DNA from: Lentisphaerota bacterium
GTDB lineage: Bacteria > Verrucomicrobiota > Kiritimatiellia > RFP12 > UBA1067
Assembly (NCBI GenBank): GCA_012838435.1
Contig: DUPH01000289.1
Coordinates: 1 to 45,503 of the forward strand
Direction of reading: 5' to 3'
Length of the DNA stretch: 45,503 nt
Shown: positions 39,979 through 45,503 of the stretch, in pieces
Position numbering within the stretch: the first letter of the stretch is position 1
How the letters are laid out: each line of letters starts with the position of its first letter
Notes under the pieces: model-generated
Seen by the model: the letters and a program-made list of their open reading frames with translations, nothing else
Told to the model about the DNA's origin: nothing
The model's database searches: none
Made by a program: the position numbers and the translations under genes

Positions 39979-41025
39979 ATGACGACGTTTTGTCGTTATG
40001 CGATTGCGTGGCTTGGCATGGGAACGGCACTGGCCGTATGGGGCGCAGAGGAGCCAAGCGTGCAAACCGAGTCAGAGATCGACGCCTCGATCAGCCGCGG
40101 TCTCGAATGGATTGCGCGCGGACAGCGCCCGGACGGCACGTTCGGAAGCGGCGGGATGGCGCAAAACACGTCGGGCATCTGGGCGCTTTGCGGGATGGCT
40201 TTTTTGGCGCGCGGGCATGTGCCCGGTACCGAGCCATACGGCCCCGTGGTCGAACGCATCATCACGCGCCTTGCCGAGGTCCAGCGCGCGGACGGTTATC
40301 TCGGCGGAAATGACGGTAAGATGTACTCGCACTGTATCGCCACGCTCTTTCTCTCCGAAGTCTCCGGCATGGTACGTCCCGAGCTTCAGAGCAAGATCGA
40401 CCAGACGCTGCCGCGCGCTTTGAAGATCATCCTCGATGCACAGAAGATCGAGAAAGATAAGAACCATCAAGGCGGCTGGCGTTATCAGCCCGACTCCCGT
40501 GATAGTGATTTTTCATGTAGCGGTTGGGCGCTGATGGCGTTGCGTTCCGCGCGTCTCAACGGTGCGGCCATTCCGCCGGAAGCGATCAAGAGCGCGGTGG
40601 AATATGTGTTGCGACGCCACGATGAAAAGCAGGGATGCTTCGGCTATACCGATCAGCAGTCGCATGCGGTCACATTGACGGGGGCCGGTATCCTCTGCCT
40701 TTCATTGTGCGGCGAGCATGGTAATCCCGCTGTGGGCCGAGCAGCCCGCTATCTGATGGAAAAGTACACGGAACTACCGAAGCAGCAATACTGTTTTTAC
40801 GGCATGTACTATGCGGCGCAAGGGTTGTTCCAACTCGGCGGTCGCGAGTGGCAGGAGTTTTCGCGTTGGATGTACGACACTTGGATCCCGAAGCAGCATG
40901 CGGACGGTTACTGGGAGCGAGGCGAACAGGATCGATACTACCAAACCGCTATGGTGATCCTCGCGTTTACCGTTCCCTACCGCCAGTTGCCGATCTATCA
41001 ACGCGACGAAACCGTTGACGAGTAG
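39979..41025 (+). CDS. Exported prenyltransferase/squalene-cyclase-fold repeat protein
   Basis: 348 residues from ATG 39979, chosen for the strong AGGAGGGGG ribosome binding site and the signal peptide that begins there (MTTFCRYAIAWLGMGTALAV, cleavage near VWG-AEE). The rest is an alpha/alpha-barrel of the terpene-cyclase type with repeats such as GLEWIARGQRPDGTFGSGGM, GGWRYQPDSRDSDFSCSGWA and GCFGYTDQQSHAVTLTGAGI. The catalytic DxDD motif of cyclases is not seen, so enzymatic cyclase activity is doubtful. Similar exported proteins are frequent in Planctomycetota and Verrucomicrobiota, with unknown role. It converges with the second LamG giant. Confidence 0.82.
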   Translation: MTTFCRYAIAWLGMGTALAVWGAEEPSVQTESEIDASISRGLEWIARGQRPDGTFGSGGMAQNTSGIWALCGMAFLARGHVPGTEPYGPVVERIITRLAEVQRADGYLGGNDGKMYSHCIATLFLSEVSGMVRPELQSKIDQTLPRALKIILDAQKIEKDKNHQGGWRYQPDSRDSDFSCSGWALMALRSARLNGAAIPPEAIKSAVEYVLRRHDEKQGCFGYTDQQSHAVTLTGAGILCLSLCGEHGNPAVGRAARYLMEKYTELPKQQYCFYGMYYAAQGLFQLGGREWQEFSRWMYDTWIPKQHADGYWERGEQDRYYQTAMVILAFTVPYRQLPIYQRDETVDE

Positions 41026-41051
41026 GCGTTTGGTGGCTCTGAAGAAAAGTA

Positions 41052-44000
41052 CTATCGTGACGAAAAGCTACGAAACTCATAGGGCTTAAGCACGAATTCA
41101 ACCGGTCGCCCGCACCGATCGGCCGCCAGCGAACGTCCCGTGACGAGATCGACCGTACCCGCAGGAAACGCGATCGTCACCGTACGCGGCGCGTACACTG
41201 TGTTGGCGATGTAGAAATAGGAACGTCCGTCAAATTCACATTCCCTGACGACGACCCCCTGCGCTCTCAACGTCCCGACCTCGCAGCCCCCCAACTTCTC
41301 GACATCCTTCATCACTACCGCCGGAAGTGCACGGAAAGCCTGAATGAACGGCACAAGTTCGTCCTCCATGCCGTAGGTGCCGATGAGGAACCCGCCCTTG
41401 GACATGCCGAGCACGTCGTGGTAACGGAACGGTTCGACAAAATGTTTCAGCGCGTGGCGTCCGGCGGGATTGAGCGTCGAGACCCGCCAGGGACATTCAT
41501 CCATCCACTCGCACGAGAGCGTGTTCTTCGCCCCCTTCGCGCCACGGCCGATCGCCGATTCCCAGTAGCGGTCGTGTTGGTTGACCCACGGATAATCCGC
41601 CCCGTTGAGCAGATCGTAGAAACCGGGCAGTTCGTCGAGGATACGTTGGTGTTCGTACGCGCCGGGGAGCTTGTAGGCACCGCGCCAGATGTGGCGGTAG
41701 TCGGCGGGCACCATCGTCTGACAGAGGATGAGATTCGGCGCCGCCTTTGTGAGCGCGGGACCGTCCAGTCCGCACGCAATATTCGCCCGTCGCATGAAAT
41801 CGGGGCGGAGAAAATCGGGATGGTTATAGTTCGCCGGCACGAAGCTGTTGAGCCAGAGCTTGAGGTCGGGACGCGCCGTGCGCAATTTCGCCGCGATGCC
41901 CGCGTAAAACTCCGTCATCCGGTCACACCGCCACTTGAGCCACTTCTCCCACAGAACAGGATCGGCCCGCAGCGTCGCGGCGTAGACCTTGCCGCGAAGC
42001 GGATCGCTCCGATCCACCCCTTTCAAACCTTTCAACTTCTCAACGTTCCAATCTCCCAAACTCCCAACAAATTCTTCGATGCAATAGTCGTTGTATCCCG
42101 ACTCCTCATCGCCGAACCACAGAAGGCAGTGGCGGGTCATGTGCATGCAGATACCCTTGAAGGACGGATGATCCCTGCCTTGAGCGAGGAGCGCGTCGAC
42201 GATCGACTCGATGTACTTCCTGACTTCGGCATGACCGAAATTAAAGTTCGGCGGCGTGTCGTGCCACTTCCCCCAATTGGGCTTGCCGGTGTCATGGATC
42301 GCGATCGGCGTCGGGTGGAGCGAGCCGTCGGACATCGTCTCCCGCGTCACGAGCCCCGGCTTCACCGGCATGTTGTTGAGGTTCACAGTCGGCACGACCC
42401 CGAGACCGATCCGGTCAAACTTCTCATACCAGGCACTCAGAAAATCCGGCGCATGCCGCCGCGGCATATAGTCGTCGTTTATGAGACCCTGGTACCAGGC
42501 GCCCGGGTAAGCAAAAAGATTCTGCCCCGTGTACTTCATTGCGGCGATGGCACGGTCAATGAGCTTGCCGTAGCCCTCCGGTGTGGCGTTGAGTTCGTTC
42601 GGGAGACCGAAATCGTAGCCGATCGCCGGATCCTCGAAGTAGAGCGCGAACGTGCGGCGCCAGCCGTCCTTGTTCGCCGCGGGTTCATTGATTTTAGCCG
42701 CCGGGAGGCCGTCCGCATCGACGATATAGTGACGCACCGCCGAAACGGCAGCGGGCGAACCGTCACGGGCGGTCATCACCACGAGCGCGACTTCCGGAGC
42801 GTGTGACCAATAGAGACAGCGGTGCGTGAGGATCTTGCCCGTGTTCGGGTATTCATCACCGGCCAAGACGCCACATTGCATGATGTAGTCGCTGCCACGG
42901 GTCGGCTGGATGATGATGTCGGCGGTGCGGTTGGTGTCGTCGGGATAGTCGATCTCGAAGCAGTGTATCGGACGTTTCACGTCGATCGTGAAACGTATCG
43001 CGAAACGGCTGCCGCTCTTACCATCCGCCTCGAGGTACCTGACGCCTCCGAGTTCCTTGAAGGAGTAGCTGCCGACGCTACGGAAGCGATCCTCCGGCGG
43101 ACACTTGTCGAGCTTCATTTCCTCGACAAGCGTCATCCGGCCGGGTATGCCGGCGCGATCAAGGGGAGCGAGCGAATAGGCACTCCCCTTCCAATCCTTA
43201 AAGAGTTCCGCGTAGTTGGGCTTCTCGGGCATGGACTCTGCGGGATCGGCCCCCTCCGCCCAGATCGCTTTGATTTCCTCCGGAGCGAGCGGCGCGGAAT
43301 AGATACGCAGGTCGTCGATGAGACCGTCGAAGATCTCGCGTCCCTCGCGCCCCCCGACAAAGAACTCTGTGAAGCCGCTGCGATCGACTTCAATCATCTC
43401 GCTCTGGCTGAGCGCATGCTGCATCGGCGAATAGCCGTCACCCTTGCTTCCTCCACCCCGACCGTTCGCGTAGACCCGCACGCCCTCCTCGTCCCAAGTG
43501 AACGCGACGTGGAGCCATCTGTCGTCGCAGGGCACTTCCCGCGTCGTGTAGAGATCGTCCGGATCAGACTGATCGGCACGCAAGGTGCTGCCGAGCCACC
43601 AGAGCCAGAGCGCCCCGCAGCCGTGGCGGTTCTTCCAATGCCCGCCCGGTTGCGGATAGGCGAAGAGCGAGCGCCAGGGCTGCTTCTCGAGCGAGAAGTC
43701 CCAGTCGCGCTTCACCCACATCATCACCGTTCCGCGGACAGGATCCATGTTGTCCCGGATCGCGTATTTGAGCAGACTCTTCGCCTTCGCGGAGAACTTT
43801 GCGGCCTGGCCGAGCCGCCCGGGCACGAACTCGACGTTCTCCACCGCGAGCGGCTCGCGACGCCCCGCGCCAACGGTGGCAACGGCATGGCCGTCGAAGG
43901 GACAGTGGAAGACGAGTTCACCCTTCACGTATTTCTTCGCGAGCTGAATCGGCTGCTCCTCAAACGTACCGATCGTGAACGCGCCCAGCTTCACCGAGCC

Positions 44001-44528
44001 GCCATCACCCGGCCGACGGACATCGAAGCGGAGGTGGAGGCCACGAAGCCCGGCCTCGACATCGGCCATCATCCGGTAAGTCCGGCGGCGCGCCATGCCC
44101 TTCAGTTTCTTCGTGCGGTAGTAACGCCCCTGGCCGTAGCCTTCGAAGAGGAAATCGAATTCACTGCCGCGGGGTGCCTCGACCTCGCCGAGGATCGTCG
44201 CGCTACGTCCGCCGAGCGCATTCGCGTCGAGATTGCAGCCCCGGAAGACAAGCTTGGTCGCACCTTCTTTGAAAAGTGCCTTCGCGTCGATGACGAGCTG
44301 ATCGCCGGCGTTAGAAACGACAAGTCCACGAAGCGACATGCCGCCTGGCTCCGCGATGAAGGAACCGAGCGTGCCGCCCTTCGCGTCCTTGACCGTGAGC
44401 CGCCTGCCGTCTGCATGCAGCTCAGTCCTGGTTCCGAGCCAGGACCGGCCTTCGGGAAAGGTCTGCACCGTAGCCTTTGACGTGCACACCATGGCAAGAA
44501 CCGCAATTGCGACCAGCATCAATCTCAT
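41052..44528 (-). CDS. Giant exported LamG-domain protein with putative glycosidase barrel (second)
   Basis: 1158 residues from ATG 44528 (MRLMLVAIAVLAMVCTSKAT), a signal peptide preceded by GGAG at good spacing; the frame upstream runs into repeat DNA and was rejected. Residues about 20-200 are beta-rich. About 203-424 is a LamG domain (ELVFHCPFDGHAV to FDGLIDDLRIYSAPLAPEEI). About 620-1050 resembles a (beta/alpha)8 domain: GWRRTFALYFEDPAIGYDFG, AIAAMKYTGQNLFAYPGAWY, IGLGVVPTVNLNNMPVKPGL, FKGICMHMTRHCLLWFGDEE. A C-terminal beta domain follows (YFYIANTVYAPRTVTIAFPA). It is probably a secreted glycan-active enzyme; no CAZy family could be named. Glu/Asp in FGDEESGYND are catalytic candidates (inference). 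Confidence 0.8.
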   Translation of the reverse strand: MRLMLVAIAVLAMVCTSKATVQTFPEGRSWLGTRTELHADGRRLTVKDAKGGTLGSFIAEPGGMSLRGLVVSNAGDQLVIDAKALFKEGATKLVFRGCNLDANALGGRSATILGEVEAPRGSEFDFLFEGYGQGRYYRTKKLKGMARRRTYRMMADVEAGLRGLHLRFDVRRPGDGGSVKLGAFTIGTFEEQPIQLAKKYVKGELVFHCPFDGHAVATVGAGRREPLAVENVEFVPGRLGQAAKFSAKAKSLLKYAIRDNMDPVRGTVMMWVKRDWDFSLEKQPWRSLFAYPQPGGHWKNRHGCGALWLWWLGSTLRADQSDPDDLYTTREVPCDDRWLHVAFTWDEEGVRVYANGRGGGSKGDGYSPMQHALSQSEMIEVDRSGFTEFFVGGREGREIFDGLIDDLRIYSAPLAPEEIKAIWAEGADPAESMPEKPNYAELFKDWKGSAYSLAPLDRAGIPGRMTLVEEMKLDKCPPEDRFRSVGSYSFKELGGVRYLEADGKSGSRFAIRFTIDVKRPIHCFEIDYPDDTNRTADIIIQPTRGSDYIMQCGVLAGDEYPNTGKILTHRCLYWSHAPEVALVVMTARDGSPAAVSAVRHYIVDADGLPAAKINEPAANKDGWRRTFALYFEDPAIGYDFGLPNELNATPEGYGKLIDRAIAAMKYTGQNLFAYPGAWYQGLINDDYMPRRHAPDFLSAWYEKFDRIGLGVVPTVNLNNMPVKPGLVTRETMSDGSLHPTPIAIHDTGKPNWGKWHDTPPNFNFGHAEVRKYIESIVDALLAQGRDHPSFKGICMHMTRHCLLWFGDEESGYNDYCIEEFVGSLGDWNVEKLKGLKGVDRSDPLRGKVYAATLRADPVLWEKWLKWRCDRMTEFYAGIAAKLRTARPDLKLWLNSFVPANYNHPDFLRPDFMRRANIACGLDGPALTKAAPNLILCQTMVPADYRHIWRGAYKLPGAYEHQRILDELPGFYDLLNGADYPWVNQHDRYWESAIGRGAKGAKNTLSCEWMDECPWRVSTLNPAGRHALKHFVEPFRYHDVLGMSKGGFLIGTYGMEDELVPFIQAFRALPAVVMKDVEKLGGCEVGTLRAQGVVVRECEFDGRSYFYIANTVYAPRTVTIAFPAGTVDLVTGRSLAADRCGRPVEFVLKPYEFRSFSSR

Positions 44529-44560
44529 CAGTACGATCTCCATCATAAAAGGTCTGCCAC

Positions 44561-44588
44561 AGTATAACTGATTCCAGAGGGGTGTCCA
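44561..44588 (-). promoter_or_regulatory. Candidate promoter of the second LamG giant
   Basis: Minus-strand TGGACA (44583-44588), a 16-bp spacer and TATACT (44561-44566), five of six matches each. The start near 44554 supports the downstream ATG at 44528. Confidence 0.55.
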
Positions 44589-44608
44589 CGTTAAACCGCA
44601 GGGAACTG

Positions 44609-44662
44609 GTAATCGGTTAGTGACAGGGGGGCGAAGATCATGTGTTTCTGATGAAAAGCGGA
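44609..44662 (+). repeat. Dispersed repeat R1, copy 2
   Basis: GTAATCGGTTAGTGACAGGG and GATCATGTGTTTCTGATGAA, matching 32682-32738 in order and orientation. It stands directly upstream of the promoter of the second LamG giant. Confidence 0.6.
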
Positions 44663-44674
44663 ATGTGTATTTGG

Positions 44675-45040
44675 AAGGTGTGGAAGTAAGCGTGGTTCGG
44701 ACGTGGGTCAATCCGGTGGTGCGTTCAGCGGCGTATGGAGCGGGATGAGCCTTTAAAAACAGGGTTTTCAGCGTGATCGCCAGATGCGCGAGGGGTGCGT
44801 TTTGGCATGCCCATCTGTGGGGCGGACATTTCCACACCTTTCAAAGTGTGGAAGTAAGCGTGGTTCGGACGTGGGTCAATCCGGTGGTGCGTTTAGCGGC
44901 GTATGGAGCGGGATGAGCCTTTAAAAACAGGGGTTTCAGCGTGATCGCCAGATGCGCGAGGGGTGCGTTTTGGCATGCTCGGCTGATGGGGCTGCTATGC
45001 CCACACCTTTCAAGGTGTGGGCACGAGCGCGGTTCGGACA
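44675..45040. repeat. Tandem repeat of about 168 bp, two and a fraction copies
   Basis: Unit 1 starts at 44675 and unit 2 at 44843; their first 130 bases differ at two or three positions, while the last 35 are different. A third, partial unit starts at 45012 (AAGGTGTGGGCACGAGCGCG). Each join is a palindrome: CCACACCTTTCAAAGTGTGG (44832-44851) and the perfect CCACACCTTTCAAGGTGTGG (45001-45020, 7-bp stem). Frames running through the units on the minus strand lack coding character. Confidence 0.75.
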
Positions 45041-45089
45041 TGAGGTGTCGTGGCTGTTCTGTTTGGGGTAAAAAACGCTGCGCTGTGTG

Positions 45090-45187
45090 CGGGAGGCGGC
45101 TCGTGGAGACACTCGCCCTCCCAGCCTATGATCGGGCTTGCGGAGCGAAGGGACGAGCGTCTGCCCGTCCGGCGGCGGTCACGCCGC
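45090..45187 (+). repeat. Dispersed palindromic element, copy C
   Basis: GAGGCGGCTCGTGGAGACAC, CTCGCCCTCCCAGCCTATGA, GGACGAGCGTCTGCCCGTCC and GGCGGCGGTCACGCCGCC: the same order of words as copies A and B with more changes. Here GGACGAGCG / CTGCCCGTCC replaces the GGTCAAGC palindrome. Confidence 0.55.
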
Positions 45188-45189
45188 CT

Positions 45190-45260
45190 CTGAACGCTGA
45201 ACGTTGAACGCCGGACGCAGAACGCAGAAGTAAAAAGCTCCTTGCCTATAACTTACACCC
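45190..45260. repeat. GAACGCTGAACGTTGAACGC repeat with CTCC-TTG-CCTATAACTT word
   Basis: Same words as in the block at 7992-8173, in the same order: GAACGCTGAACGTTGAACGC followed by CTCC-TTG-CCTATAACTT. Confidence 0.55.
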
Positions 45261-45328
45261 AAAGTTATTCTCATTTACATTTCCGTGCGAAGCGCGGGCG
45301 GTGGGCTAACTCCTAACTCCGCGCACAG

Positions 45329-45433
45329 CGGAAGGCGGCTCGCGGGGACGCTCGCCTTCCAGCCTGTGATCGGGGCTCGCGCAGCGCCGGGAGGGGATGA
45401 ACGTCTGCCCGTCCGGGCGGCGGTCACGCCGCC
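45329..45433 (+). repeat. Dispersed palindromic element, copy D
   Basis: GGAAGGCGGCTCGCGGGGAC, GCTCGCCTTCCAGCCTGTGA, GCGCCGGGAGGGGATGAACG and GGCGGTCACGCCGCC. It continues with CTCAACGCTCAA and CCAACGCCCAA words to the window end. No gene was seen from 44589 to 45503. Confidence 0.55.
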
Positions 45434-45503
45434 ATGTTCCGTGCGTTGCTTGAGGAAGACTCTCAACGCTCAAAAAAAACGCGCGATGCCCAACGCCCAA
45501 TCA

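Noticed and set aside
42822-44480. 552-codon open frame opposite the second LamG giant
   Set aside because: Antisense shadow with no ribosome binding site and no domain; the opposite strand has a signal peptide, LamG motifs and a promoter.
44529-44837. N-terminal extension of the second LamG giant into the tandem repeats
   Set aside because: The extension is repeat sequence lacking coding character, and the signal peptide, GGAG site and promoter all support the start at 44528.
44675-45040. Tandem repeats as a CRISPR array
   Set aside because: The unit is about 168 bp, far longer than CRISPR repeat plus spacer; there are only two and a fraction copies and no cas genes.
44841-45041. Small minus-strand frame in the tandem repeat
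   Set aside because: It repeats the same non-coding unit as the neighbouring copy and has no ribosome binding site or family.

Overview
The window looks like a piece of the chromosome, or of a metagenome-assembled genome, of a polysaccharide-degrading bacterium of the PVC group (Verrucomicrobiota / Kiritimatiellota-like). The evidence is the mix of Tat- or signal-peptide-bearing Gfo/Idh/MocA oxidoreductases, a GH109-type enzyme, an agarase-like GH-A enzyme, LamG giants, a right-handed beta-helix protein, autotransporter-type beta-strand repeats and pseudopilin genes linked to zinc ribbons, all in a G+C-rich background. No rRNA or tRNA gene was recognised, so the lineage is inference.

Layout. 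1-1802: a truncated PATR-type surface protein and a beta-helix protein (both -). 1937-4749: DAHP synthase (-) and a GH109-like oxidoreductase (+). 4769-5849: a small defence island with decayed RloA/RloB-like remnants beside an intact BrnT/BrnA toxin-antitoxin pair. 6054-11576: core metabolism and RNA modification: aspartate-semialdehyde dehydrogenase, a zinc-ribbon/GspG fusion, and a tightly overlapping run of RlmL-like methyltransferase, TGS-like nucleoside kinase and HisI. 11782-15483: an exported Gfo/Idh/MocA protein and a GH50-like agarase. 15541-21438: a five-gene pseudopilin operon headed by an HU-domain/double-zinc-ribbon protein, divergent from a two-PAS-domain protein. The 127 bp between them carries two opposed sigma-54-type promoters. 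21635-23937: pyrF, a His-rich exported protein and RNase HIII. 24063-30028: a four-gene run of ceramidase-like, propeller-like, Tat-signal DegT aminotransferase and metallophosphoesterase genes. 30303-32465: three small exported/anchored genes of unknown function separated by attC-like imperfect palindromes, a candidate integron cassette array without an integrase. 32786-35327: a DUF2007 protein, a PQQ-propeller protein and a UPF0158 protein. 35416-44528: two giant LamG plus barrel proteins, a remnant resembling a TOTE-type primase/nuclease, and a squalene-cyclase-fold protein. 44589-45503: no gene, but tandem and dispersed repeats.

How the genes fit together: much of the window encodes envelope or secreted proteins for taking apart complex glycans and lipids, mixed with housekeeping biosynthesis genes. 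Intergenic DNA is unusually rich in short repeats of several families, and gene wreckage from conflict systems is found at two places. The most unusual loci are the divergent sigma-54 / HU-zinc-ribbon / pseudopilin locus and the cassette array.
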